The translations under genes were made by a program, and so were the position numbers. Shown here piece by piece: positions 37,675 through 45,685 of a stretch of 64,000 nt of DNA. Under the pieces are notes generated by a model. That model was given only the letters and a program-made list of their open reading frames with translations, was not told where the DNA came from and did no database searches. Every line of letters begins with the position of its first letter. Position 1 is the first letter of the stretch. The stretch comes from Posidoniimonas polymericola (GTDB lineage Bacteria > Planctomycetota > Planctomycetia > Pirellulales > Lacipirellulaceae). The stretch lies in the NCBI RefSeq assembly GCF_007859935.1, contig NZ_SJPO01000007.1:310001-374000 (forward strand). The letters are read 5' to 3'.

Positions 37675-40035
37675 ATGAACCGCGTGCGTCTCTCGCTCAC
37701 AATCGTCGTAGCTCTTGTGGCGAGCGCCTTAACGGTGCGTCCCGCTGCCTCGCAGCCCTCCGGACCAACGCAGCAAGCCTGGACGGCAGGTTGGCCAGCC
37801 CCGCAGCAGCGGCGAGGGCGTCGCGGCGGGGAGGACGGCGTCTACAAGGCCGCCATCGAGCCGCACTGGCTGGGCGATTCGAGCCAGTTCTGGTACCGCA
37901 ACGACCTCCGAGGCGGGCAGATCGAATACGTCCTTATCGACGCAGCGAAGAACACCCGCCAGCCGGCATTCGATCATCAGCGGCTGGCTGACGCCTTGAG
38001 TGCGGCTACCGGAGGGGCAGTCGCGCCCGACCGACTCGATCTGGAAAGGCTGGCGTTGTCGCCAGAACTGAAAGAAGCGATCTTCGATTTCGACAGCGAA
38101 CATTTCACCTGCGATTTAGACCACTATGAACTCCGCCAGCTCGATAAGACCGAGTCGTCTGAGGAGGAACGTTCCCGCCGCAGGCGAGGTCCGAGCGGCA
38201 ATAGGGGGGACCGAGCCAAGTCTCCGGACGGCCGATGGACCGCCTCCGTGCGAGATCACAACCTGGTGCTGCAGCATTCGGAGGGGGACGAAGAGACCCA
38301 ACTCACCGACGACGGTGTCGAGTCCTGCCGCTACGGCATGCTCAGCTGGTCGCCCGATTCGAAGCGTCTCGCGGCGTTTGAGATCACGCCGGGCGACGAC
38401 AAGCAGGTGCACCTGCTCGAGTCCTCTCCCAAGGGCGGGGGTCGCGCCGTGCTTCACAGCCGTGGCTACCCACTGCCGGGCGACCGGATGTCGTCGTTCG
38501 AACTGAGTCTCTTTGATCCAGAAACCGGCGACCACACCAAGCCGGCGGTCGACGTCATCGACTTCGGCTGGCCCCGGCTCGAGTGGCGGCCCGACGGCAA
38601 GAGTCTCGTCTACACGCACGTGGACCGGGGGCATCAGCGGCTCAGAGTCATGAAGATTGACTCGCACACCGGCGAGCCGTTGACGGTTGTCGACGAGAAG
38701 TCCGAGACCTTCATCTGGACCGCCCACACGGAGAATCTGCGGCTCGACCTCGTGAACTGGCTGGAAGACTCTGAAGAGGTGATCTACGTGTCGGAGGCCG
38801 ACGGCTGGCGCCACCTGTACCTCTACGACGCGTCCACGGGCGAGCTAAAGAATCAGATCACGCAGGGCGAGTACGTCGTGCGTGGTATAGACCGCATCGA
38901 CGAGCAGAGCCGGCAGATCTGGTTCTCGGCCAGCGGCAAGAACCCGGGCCAAGACCCGTACTTCCTGCACCACTACCGGGCCGACTTCGACGGGACGAAT
39001 CTCGTCGCGCTGACCGAGGGCGACGGCGACCACCGGGTGCAGTACTCTCCGGATAGAGGCTACCTCATTGACACCTACAGCCGGGTCGACTCGCCGCCGG
39101 TGCACGAGCTAAGAAGCTGCGCCGACGGCTTGCTGGTCCGGAAGCTCGAGGAGGCGGATATCTCGGAGTTGGCCGAGAAGGGCTGGAGGCCGCTCGAGGT
39201 GTTCCACACCAAGGGGCGTGATGGCGTCACCGATATCTGGGGCGTCATCAGCCTGCCGAAAGACTTCGATCCGTCGAAGACCTACCCGGTGATCGAGTCG
39301 ATCTACGCCGGGCCTCAGGGGGCATTCGTTCCCAAGTCGTTCAGCGTGCGCAACCGCTACGGGTCGATTGCCGACCTCGGATTTGTGGTCGTGCAGATTG
39401 ACGGAATGGGGACCGCCAACCGCAGCAAAGCGTTCCATGACGTGTGCTGGCACGACCTGAAAGACGCCGGGTTCCCGGATCGGATCAGTTGGATGAAGGC
39501 CGCGGCCAAGGGCCGGCCGTACATGGACCTCAGCCGTGTGGGGGTCTACGGCGGCTCGGCCGGCGGCCAAAACGCGACTGGGGCCCTGCTGTTCCACCCC
39601 GATTTCTACAAAGTGGGCGCGTCGGGTTGCGGTTGCCACGACAACCGAATGGACAAAGCCTCCTGGAACGAACAGTGGATGGGCTACCCAGTGGGGCCGC
39701 AGTACGCGGAGTGTTCAAACATCGACAACGCCCACCGTCTTGAGGGCAAGCTCATGCTGATTGTTGGTGAGATGGACGACAACGTGCCCCCCGAATCGAC
39801 CTACCGCTTGGTCGATGCATTGATCAGGGCCGACAAGGATTTCGACTTTGTTCTTGTGCCTGGCGCCGGGCACGGAATGGGAGGGGGGTACGGGTACCGG
39901 CGGATGCAGGAATTCCTCGTCGAACACCTAATCGACAACGCCGAACAGGGTCCGTCCACGTCGGAATCTGCCGAACCGACGACTGCCGGAGTCAACACGG
40001 CGGAATCAGACACCCAGGGTGACGGGGCTATTTAG
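37675..40035 (+). CDS. Secreted S9 dipeptidyl peptidase IV-like serine peptidase
   Basis: 786 residues with a signal peptide ('SLTIVVALVASALTVRPAAS'), so it is periplasmic or secreted. An N-terminal DPP-IV propeller region (about 60-510, 'KSPDGRWTASVRDHNLVL', 'EVIYVSEADGWRHLYLYD') precedes an alpha/beta hydrolase domain with the complete triad: S628 ('VYGGSAGGQ'), D701 ('GEMDDNVPP') and H733 ('GAGHGMGGG'). DPP-IV enzymes remove X-Pro (and X-Hyp) dipeptides, complementing the intracellular Xaa-Pro peptidase next door. The C-terminal 30 residues are a polar low-complexity tail. It is co-transcribed with the MFS permease. The double-Glu motif that fixes the N-terminus in DPP-IV was not located with certainty, so exact dipeptidase specificity is inferred. 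Confidence 0.85.
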   Translation: MNRVRLSLTIVVALVASALTVRPAASQPSGPTQQAWTAGWPAPQQRRGRRGGEDGVYKAAIEPHWLGDSSQFWYRNDLRGGQIEYVLIDAAKNTRQPAFDHQRLADALSAATGGAVAPDRLDLERLALSPELKEAIFDFDSEHFTCDLDHYELRQLDKTESSEEERSRRRRGPSGNRGDRAKSPDGRWTASVRDHNLVLQHSEGDEETQLTDDGVESCRYGMLSWSPDSKRLAAFEITPGDDKQVHLLESSPKGGGRAVLHSRGYPLPGDRMSSFELSLFDPETGDHTKPAVDVIDFGWPRLEWRPDGKSLVYTHVDRGHQRLRVMKIDSHTGEPLTVVDEKSETFIWTAHTENLRLDLVNWLEDSEEVIYVSEADGWRHLYLYDASTGELKNQITQGEYVVRGIDRIDEQSRQIWFSASGKNPGQDPYFLHHYRADFDGTNLVALTEGDGDHRVQYSPDRGYLIDTYSRVDSPPVHELRSCADGLLVRKLEEADISELAEKGWRPLEVFHTKGRDGVTDIWGVISLPKDFDPSKTYPVIESIYAGPQGAFVPKSFSVRNRYGSIADLGFVVVQIDGMGTANRSKAFHDVCWHDLKDAGFPDRISWMKAAAKGRPYMDLSRVGVYGGSAGGQNATGALLFHPDFYKVGASGCGCHDNRMDKASWNEQWMGYPVGPQYAECSNIDNAHRLEGKLMLIVGEMDDNVPPESTYRLVDALIRADKDFDFVLVPGAGHGMGGGYGYRRMQEFLVEHLIDNAEQGPSTSESAEPTTAGVNTAESDTQGDGAI

Positions 40036-40091
40036 CTGCCAAGCGGCCCGCGTGATCTGCCTCACCCGGTGTGTGGACGAATCTGCCAAGG

Positions 40092-40121
40092 TTGCCGCGG
40101 AAACGTGGCCCGTGCTATAAT
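40092..40121 (+). promoter_or_regulatory. Promoter of the GntR-type gene with dyad over the -10
   Basis: TTGCCG (40092-40097), an 18-base spacer and a perfect TATAAT (40116-40121). The -10 lies within an inverted repeat GTGCT-N7-AGCAC (40112-40116 and 40124-40128), a plausible autoregulatory operator. The predicted start near 40129 gives a leader of about 160 bases to the ATG at 40290. Confidence 0.5.
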
Positions 40122-40137
40122 TGAGCACTCCGGCGGT

Positions 40138-40187
40138 CCCCCGAAGCCCAGCTTCTTCGGGGGCTCAGACTCATGCATTTCTGAGCC
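40138..40187 (+). promoter_or_regulatory. Two overlapping hairpins in the GntR-gene leader
   Basis: A perfect 9-bp hairpin CCCCCGAAG/CTTCGGGGG (40138-40146 and 40155-40163) is followed at once by an 8-bp hairpin GGCTCAGA/TCTGAGCC (40162-40169 and 40180-40187). They share two G residues, so full pairing of one limits the other. No T-run follows, so this is not a simple terminator; a leader control element is possible. It could alternatively shape the 3' end of the upstream peptidase mRNA. Confidence 0.4.
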
Positions 40188-40289
40188 GACGTCTGCAACC
40201 GGAGCGCGGTAATATTCCAGCCGCCGCGCCCCCACGGTTGGACGTTGTTTGGCAAGGCGGCCATTAAGTACAGGGTCTCGATTTGCGGA

Positions 40290-41186
40290 ATGAAGAGCAA
40301 ACCTAGCCTCGCCGATTACATCTACTCGGACGTCGCTGCCAGCTTGGCGGAGAACGGAGAGCCGCCTTGCCGGCTTACCCTTTCGTCGATTGCGTCGCAC
40401 TACGGTGTGAGCCTCAGCCCTGTTCGCACGGCCGTAGAACGGCTGGTGTCGGACAAGCTTCTCAAGACGTTCGACAACGGCCGTCTCGCCATTGGGAGCA
40501 GGAAGAGTCTGCCGAAGGCCGCCGCGTTCAAGAACGTCGCGCCGCCGGTCAACCACGAGAAGGTCATTCAGGCGGACGTCATCCGGCGGAGCCTGCTCGG
40601 CGAAGAGGGCTTCCTGCGAGAGAATTGGTCGGCCGAGCGTTATGGCATCGGCCGCACCGCTCTGCGTCCAATACTAAGCCGACTGGCGGGCCAGGGACTG
40701 ATTGAGCGGGTTCCGCGTCGTGGTTGGAAGATCCGCCCCTTCGACAAAGACGACCTGTGCGCGTTCATCAGCATCCGCGAGCTGCTCGAGCTAGAGGCCC
40801 TGCGGTTGGCCAGGCCCACTCTGAAGAAGGACCGTCTGCAAGAACTGCTAAAGGCCAATCAGACTGCGGACTTGATGAGCCCACAGTCGCTGGACAACAA
40901 TCTTCATCAGTACTGGATCTCGAACTGCGGCAACCCCTACATCAAGCGGTTTTTTAGCCTCGAAGCGGTTTACTACCGCACGCTCTTTGACTACGCGGCG
41001 CCCGAAGCGTCTGTGGTTGAGCAGATGGCCGACCAGCACTGCCGGGTGCTGGAAGCTCTGATCAACGACAATTTCCGGGTGGCGAAGGACGCACTCAAGG
41101 AGCACATCCAAGCGCAGAAGCCGATTACCCAGGCCCTTATTGATCAGCTGCAGGAGTCGCACAACGCCGCGAAGGAAAGCGCCTGA
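40290..41186 (+). CDS. GntR/FCD-family regulator with two winged-helix domains
   Basis: 298 residues from the ATG at 40290 (a TTG at 40245 is the alternative). A first GntR-like winged helix covers about 5-70 ('LTLSSIASHYGVSLSPVRTAVERLVSDKLL'), a second about 90-155 ('LRENWSAERYGIGRTALRPI', then 'GLIERVPRRGWKIRPF'), and an FCD all-helical ligand domain about 160-285 with metal-site-type histidines in 'LHQYWI', 'QHCRVLEAL' and 'KEHIQ'. Typical FadR-subfamily proteins have one winged helix, so the duplication is unusual. It lies between the permease/DPP-IV operon and the convergent deaminase/dehydrogenase operon, so control of Hyp use, with Hyp or an intermediate as ligand, is likely but not shown. 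Confidence 0.82.
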   Translation: MKSKPSLADYIYSDVAASLAENGEPPCRLTLSSIASHYGVSLSPVRTAVERLVSDKLLKTFDNGRLAIGSRKSLPKAAAFKNVAPPVNHEKVIQADVIRRSLLGEEGFLRENWSAERYGIGRTALRPILSRLAGQGLIERVPRRGWKIRPFDKDDLCAFISIRELLELEALRLARPTLKKDRLQELLKANQTADLMSPQSLDNNLHQYWISNCGNPYIKRFFSLEAVYYRTLFDYAAPEASVVEQMADQHCRVLEALINDNFRVAKDALKEHIQAQKPITQALIDQLQESHNAAKESA

Positions 41187-41228
41187 CATCTGCCCGGGCA
41201 CGACATTTGCCAGGGCACTAAGTCCTCG

Positions 41229-41286
41229 GTCACGGTCCTGAGTCACGGTCCTGAGTCACGGTCCTGAGTCACGGTCCTGAGTCACG
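41229..41286. repeat. 13-bp tandem repeat, four copies plus a partial fifth
   Basis: GTCACGGTCCTGA is repeated four times without a mismatch (41229-41280), followed by GTCACG of a fifth unit. The stop codon of the convergent dehydrogenase gene (41282-41284, minus strand) lies in the partial unit, so the array begins exactly at that gene's end. The unit is not self-complementary, so it is not a terminator hairpin. Perfect identity suggests a recent, possibly length-variable array. Confidence 0.9.
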
Positions 41287-42799
41287 CCGGCGTCCTGAGG
41301 CATGCCGGCAGTCGTTCGGGACGGACCGCGTCGTAGCAGTCGAGTTTGGCAAACCGCCGGATGGCGGCCGGCATGCCTACTGCCGTGAAGCCCGGGTGGC
41401 CGGTAGCCGGAAAGGGACCGCCGTGATTCATAGCCGGCGAAACAGCGACCCCCGTTGGCATCTTGTCGTTCAGAAGTCTGCCGGCCTTGCGCCTGAGCAC
41501 GGTCATCAGACTCGAAGAGAGTTGGTCGTCGCTCCCGTCGGTCGCCGAGTAGATGCACGCGGTCAGGCTCCCTTCGATCGCCCTAGCGATCGAAACCGCT
41601 TGCTCTTCGTCTGCCGCCACGACCGCTAGCGTGGCCGGTCCGAACGCCTCGCTTTGCAGCGCCGAGGGCGAGGCCAGGAACGTCTCGCCTGTGCAACTCA
41701 GCAAGGTGTTCTGATAGCGGTACCCAGGGGCGTCGAGCCTTGCCCCTCCTGTGACGACCGACGCGCCCGCCGCCGCGAGCGCCGCGACCGAACGCTCGAG
41801 GGAGCGGAGTGTCGCAATGCTCAGCAGCACACCCGGCTCGCGGTCGGCCATGGCGGTCGAGACTTCGCTCAGCCAGTGGTCGCAGTCGTCGCCCGCGACC
41901 AGTACACACAGGTTGGGGCAGGTGCAGAACTGACCGGTTCCTAGCAGGCAGCTGCCGGCTAGCTCCTGGGCCAGCTTCGAGCCCTCCTCACGCAGGGCGC
42001 CAGGGAGGAAGAACACCGGGTTGACGCTCGACATCTCCAGGTAGGCGAGCACCCCTCCCGCTTCCGCGGCCGCCTTCAGCTTCATGCCACTCGGCCGGCT
42101 GCCGGTGAATGAGATGGCTGAAAGCCGTTGGTCCCCAACCATCCGCAGCCCGTCGTCCGGGCCCATTCCGTAGAGCAGCTGGACGGTCGCGTCGGGCAGG
42201 CCGGCCTCGGACGCGGCGGCGTGGGCCAGCTCGGCCAGCATCCGCGTTGTGCCGGGATGGTCGGGGTGCGCCTTGGCGATCACTGGGTTCCCCGCCGCGA
42301 TGGCGGCGGCAAAGTCACCGCCGGAGATCGCATTGAACGCGAACGGGAAGTTGTTGGGGCCGAAGATCATTACCGGGCCGAGCGGCCCGTAGCACGTGTG
42401 CAGGTCGGACGATTCGTCGTGCACAGGCTCCCGCCATACGCCGGATCGTGCAGCGGCGGCGGCCTGCCTTAGTTGGCCATTCGTACGCGGGACCTCGACC
42501 TCAAGCAGACGCGGGCTTACCGGCAGGCCGGTCTCGCGCGAGGCCAGCTCGGAGAGATCCTGCGCGGCGTCGTCGATTTTTTGGGCGTAGGACTCGAGGA
42601 ACTCAGCGATCGAGTCGGGCGGCGTCAGATCAAGCTCTTCGGCTGCTGCTGCGGAGGCCGTTAGGGCTAGGTCGCAATCAACCCAATCGCTGATCGGGAA
42701 CTTTTCGTCTAGCGACTCACCCGTGTTGGGATCGTGCGCCGAGAATTCGCCAACCGCGTTGGCCGGCCGCCACTCGCGGCCTACAAGCACTGGATGCAT
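41282..42799 (-). CDS. 2-oxoglutarate semialdehyde dehydrogenase-like aldehyde dehydrogenase
   Basis: 505 residues from the ATG at 42799, preceded by GCAGG at a good distance; a TTG at 42835 would lengthen it by 12 residues. It is an NAD(P)-dependent aldehyde dehydrogenase with N150 ('FGPNNFPFAF'), K176 ('NPVIAKAHPDHPG'), general base E255 ('LAYLEMSSVNPVF') and nucleophile C292 ('GTGQFCTCPN'). The 'GQFCT-x-P' form and the 'KAHPDHP' segment are typical of alpha-ketoglutaric semialdehyde dehydrogenases, which make 2-oxoglutarate in the last step of hydroxyproline or pentose oxidation. It follows the deaminase gene by 32 bases on the same strand, giving the last two steps of the pathway in one transcript. 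Confidence 0.87.
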   Translation of the reverse strand: MHPVLVGREWRPANAVGEFSAHDPNTGESLDEKFPISDWVDCDLALTASAAAAEELDLTPPDSIAEFLESYAQKIDDAAQDLSELASRETGLPVSPRLLEVEVPRTNGQLRQAAAAARSGVWREPVHDESSDLHTCYGPLGPVMIFGPNNFPFAFNAISGGDFAAAIAAGNPVIAKAHPDHPGTTRMLAELAHAAASEAGLPDATVQLLYGMGPDDGLRMVGDQRLSAISFTGSRPSGMKLKAAAEAGGVLAYLEMSSVNPVFFLPGALREEGSKLAQELAGSCLLGTGQFCTCPNLCVLVAGDDCDHWLSEVSTAMADREPGVLLSIATLRSLERSVAALAAAGASVVTGGARLDAPGYRYQNTLLSCTGETFLASPSALQSEAFGPATLAVVAADEEQAVSIARAIEGSLTACIYSATDGSDDQLSSSLMTVLRRKAGRLLNDKMPTGVAVSPAMNHGGPFPATGHPGFTAVGMPAAIRRFAKLDCYDAVRPERLPACLRTPA

Positions 42800-42831
42800 A
42801 ACGCCTGCTACTACCCTTCCGAATCCTGGAT

Positions 42832-43761
42832 TCAACGCGCCAAAGCGGCGTCGCCCCGCGACGAGACCGTGGTTGGTCTCGTTTCAATGGCGTCCCGAAT
42901 GATCTTCAATATCGCCGCACGCTCGGCGCCCACAAGAGGCAGTCGGGGGGCACGCACCACTTCTGACCCGTACCCGCACTCGACGTTGGCGAGCTTGATG
43001 TACTGGACCAGCTTCGGGTGGGTGTCGAGGTGCAGCAGCGGCGTGTACCACTGGTAGACGAGCAGGGCCTCTTCCCAGCGGCCGGCCTGAACCAGGTCCC
43101 AAAGCAGGCGGTTTTCGGCCGGGAACGCATTCACAAGACCGGAAACCCAGCCTTCCGCTCCGAGGATCAAGCTCTCGAGAACTAGGTCGTCCACGCCGCA
43201 AAGAAGCGTGTACCGGTCGCCGCAGCGGTTGCGGATGTCGGTGATGCGGCGGGTGTTCTCCGACGATTCTTTAATCGCCACGAACTTCGGCTCGTCCGAC
43301 ATCTCGTCGAACATCTCCGGCGTGATGTCGATGCTGTAGCTTATCGGGTTGTTGTAGCACATGATCGGCAGATCGATCGCGGAAGCCACCGTCCGGAAGT
43401 GGGCGATTGTTTCCTTGGCGTCCGACTTGTAGACCATCGCCGGCAGCAGCATGAGCCCATCGGCGCCCACTTCTTGGGCCGTTTGAGAGTAGGCACACGC
43501 CATCGAAGTAGTATACTCGGCCACCCCGGTCAGCACCGGCACGCGGCCGCCAACGAGCTCGACCGTCGCCTTCAGCAAGTCGACCTTCTCTTGTCGGTCG
43601 AGCGAGCAGTTCTCGCCGACCGTGCCCAGCATGATGATGCCGTGCACGCCGGCGTCCAGCAGGGCGCTAACATGCGACAACGTCGCCTCGACATCCATCG
43701 ACTCGTCATCACGAAACTGCGTGGTGACCGCCGGGTAGACCCCGGTCCAAAGATTCGCCAT
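42832..43761 (-). CDS. DHDPS-family lyase, probable 1-pyrroline-4-hydroxy-2-carboxylate deaminase
   Basis: 309 residues, a single TIM barrel of the dihydrodipicolinate synthase/N-acetylneuraminate lyase family. The Schiff-base lysine is K164 ('FVAIKESS') and the conserved tyrosine is Y136 ('IMCYNNP'). The N-terminal 'GVYPAVTTQFRDDESMD' and 'GTVGENCSLDRQEK' match the branch to which LhpC-type deaminases belong. With the 4-hydroxyproline epimerase, oxidase and semialdehyde dehydrogenase close by, deamination of 1-pyrroline-4-hydroxy-2-carboxylate to 2-oxoglutarate semialdehyde is the best call; other pyruvate-dependent lyases cannot be excluded by sequence alone. AGGAG lies upstream of the ATG. 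It is first in the two-gene minus-strand unit. Confidence 0.85.
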   Translation of the reverse strand: MANLWTGVYPAVTTQFRDDESMDVEATLSHVSALLDAGVHGIIMLGTVGENCSLDRQEKVDLLKATVELVGGRVPVLTGVAEYTTSMACAYSQTAQEVGADGLMLLPAMVYKSDAKETIAHFRTVASAIDLPIMCYNNPISYSIDITPEMFDEMSDEPKFVAIKESSENTRRITDIRNRCGDRYTLLCGVDDLVLESLILGAEGWVSGLVNAFPAENRLLWDLVQAGRWEEALLVYQWYTPLLHLDTHPKLVQYIKLANVECGYGSEVVRAPRLPLVGAERAAILKIIRDAIETRPTTVSSRGDAALAR

Positions 43762-43915
43762 TATCTTCCGCTCCTAAAATCACTTGACGGACGCTAAGCC
43801 TGTACCTCACACGCTCTATCACTATGGGCGGCGTGGGCCGATACCTGTAGTGCGACTCCCGCCGCAGCGGAGGACGTGAATTGTTGGGGTTGGACTGCCC
43901 GGCCGGCTGGACGCG

Positions 43916-44953
43916 CTACTGCAGCTCAAAAATCTCGCCGTCGGCACGGTTGCACAACGCCTTCCAGGCAAGATCCGGGTCGATGTCGTAGCTCACCAGA
44001 GTCACCGAACCATCGCACAACGCGACGTTGAATCCGCCGGCGTGGGCGGAGCCGAACTGGTCGCAGTCGCCACAGACGTACCCGCCGCGGCCGTCGGGCG
44101 CTAGCTCGATTGGGTCGTCGTTCTTTGGTGGGTTGTTCGCAAAACGCACGCCTTCCCATTGGGCGCCCTGGATCCAAGCGAAGTTGTCTCCGTGCGACTT
44201 ACCCTCGTAGAGGTTGCCGGGCACGTATTTTTCGCCAAGCAGCATCGTCTTCGAAGTGCCGTCCGTAATGTGTCGAGGCGCTACCAGAGGGTTCTTTAAC
44301 GCAGTCTTCGCCGCCTTCGCGGTAGGGTCTTGCGAAACGATAACTCCCGTGTGGATGTACTTTCTGTCGTAGGGAGTTGCTCCCCTGTAGGGCGTGAGGC
44401 TCTTAGACTGCAGAGAATTCCCCACCGTATCGGTGTCGCCGCCGTTGCCAACGTAGTCGTTCAGCAGCCCTCCGGTGGGGTACCAGACAGTCGTAAATGT
44501 GGGGGTCCGACGGCTGGGGCAGAATATCGAGGTGGGGCCGTTGCGGAGCACGACTAGGTCGTTTGCGTCGCTCCACAAGGCGTTCTCTTCGAGGTAGGGC
44601 ATGGTCTGATACATCCAACCCCAGGCCTGCTTCCCGAGTGTCGCGGGCCGACCGTTTTCCATGGTCCGGTCGACATGGTAGATCTGATTGTGCCCAGCGG
44701 TTGGGAAGCGGGTCAGGGTATCGACATGCAGCAGGCAAGCCAGAGCCCACTGCTTCATCTGATTCTTACACTGTGTTCGTCGCGCGGACTCCCTGGCCGC
44801 CTGCACAGCCGGCAGCAGCAGCGCGATTAGAACGCCGATAATCGCTATCACCACCAGAAGTTCGACGAGAGTAAACCCAGGGCTCCGGCTCGAAAGCCTG
44901 CGTAGTCCCCAAACACGTTTCGAAGCGACATCCCTACCCATTGCACTTCCCAT
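43916..44953 (-). CDS. DUF1559 prepilin-like protein
   Basis: About 345 residues. The type IV prepilin cleavage motif 'GFTLVELLVVIAIIGVLIALL' follows a short basic leader, and the DUF1559 core follows ('QAARESARRTQCKNQMKQW', 'ITDGTSKTMLLGEKYV', 'GSAHAGGFNVALCDGSV'), with the C-terminal 'CDGSV' signature. These proteins are present in dozens of copies in planctomycete genomes, have a pseudopilin-like N-terminus and an unknown function on the cell surface. The start is either 44953 or 44941; the latter has GGAAG upstream. It is transcribed after the lipoprotein gene, 55 bases away, a pairing common in these bacteria. Confidence 0.88.
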   Translation of the reverse strand: MGSAMGRDVASKRVWGLRRLSSRSPGFTLVELLVVIAIIGVLIALLLPAVQAARESARRTQCKNQMKQWALACLLHVDTLTRFPTAGHNQIYHVDRTMENGRPATLGKQAWGWMYQTMPYLEENALWSDANDLVVLRNGPTSIFCPSRRTPTFTTVWYPTGGLLNDYVGNGGDTDTVGNSLQSKSLTPYRGATPYDRKYIHTGVIVSQDPTAKAAKTALKNPLVAPRHITDGTSKTMLLGEKYVPGNLYEGKSHGDNFAWIQGAQWEGVRFANNPPKNDDPIELAPDGRGGYVCGDCDQFGSAHAGGFNVALCDGSVTLVSYDIDPDLAWKALCNRADGEIFELQ

Positions 44954-45008
44954 CGGTTTTGCGGTCCATTCGATTGTGTCCGCGCAGGCACGCACGAGCG
45001 CCGTACGC

Positions 45009-45461
45009 TTAACGATTCGCCTTCGCCTTCTCTTCAAGCTCGTTGATCTCCGTTTCGCTTGCTTCCCGGGTGTAGCCGTCAAGGGTGACCAGCATCCGCT
45101 TGCCATCAACGCCCACCTTCTCATACGCGACAACGGTATCGGGCGGCGCCGTGGCGAGATTCAGCCCCCACACCACAACGAACTTCTCGCCGTCGCGTTT
45201 CGAAGTGAGGTACTCTGCCGGGTTGCTGGAAACCGGCGCGTAGATTGCTTCAAGTTCGCTGTAGTCCTTAGGTGGGCGTCCTAATTGCCTGGCGGCGTTC
45301 CTGTAGGTGGTCACGACGCCGCGCAGCATATCGCCGTCGCTGGCATCGGGGACTTTTCCGCCACCGCCGCTTTCGTTGCACCCCGCGAGCGCCGCAAGGG
45401 TCGCTAAGCAGAGCAGCAGGGCAGAAACACTAAATGCGGTTGTCGTTGAACGGCCGATCAC
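45009..45461 (-). CDS. Small planctomycete lipoprotein
   Basis: 150 residues from the GTG at 45461, chosen because GGAGG lies exactly 6 bases upstream; the frame stays open for nearly 100 codons further but has no signal there. The lipobox 'LAALAGC' puts the mature N-terminus at a cysteine followed by 'NESGGGG'. The rest is soluble, with 'GRPPKDYSELEAIYAP' and 'DGEKFVVVWGLNL', a form often found next to DUF1559 genes. No enzyme motif is present. It is the first gene of a unit with the DUF1559 gene. A TTGTGCACAA palindrome lies 114 bases upstream of its start. Confidence 0.78.
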   Translation of the reverse strand: MIGRSTTTAFSVSALLLCLATLAALAGCNESGGGGKVPDASDGDMLRGVVTTYRNAARQLGRPPKDYSELEAIYAPVSSNPAEYLTSKRDGEKFVVVWGLNLATAPPDTVVAYEKVGVDGKRMLVTLDGYTREASETEINELEEKAKANR

Positions 45462-45541
45462 AAATTGCCTCCTGGCTGGTCCAGTTGGCCGGCACGCATC
45501 GGTCGATGCCGGTGAACGGGCTTCTCTACCCGCGTGCCGTG

Positions 45542-45584
45542 AGTTTACCCAATGCCTGGACCGACTGCAATGGATTGTGCACAA
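45542..45584 (-). promoter_or_regulatory. Candidate promoter and TTGTGCACAA palindrome, lipoprotein/DUF1559 unit
   Basis: On the minus strand TTGCAG (45565-45570) and TAAACT (45542-45547) are separated by 17 bases, a moderate sigma-70-like match. Four bases upstream of the -35 lies the perfect palindrome TTGTGCACAA (45575-45584), the same 10-mer as at 24434. The promoter would give a leader of about 70 bases. Confidence 0.4.
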
Positions 45585-45685
45585 AAACATTAACAGCTGC
45601 GCAGAGAGCCAACGCGGTCGGACGTCGTGGTGCGGGAGAATCGCCCAGGGAGTGGGTGGTGTTTCCGCGAACGTGCGCCGGGCTT

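Noticed and set aside
40138-40187. The two hairpins read as a Rho-independent terminator of the DPP-IV gene
   Set aside because: No T-run follows, and a TATAAT promoter for the regulator gene lies between the peptidase stop and the hairpins, so a leader element is more likely.
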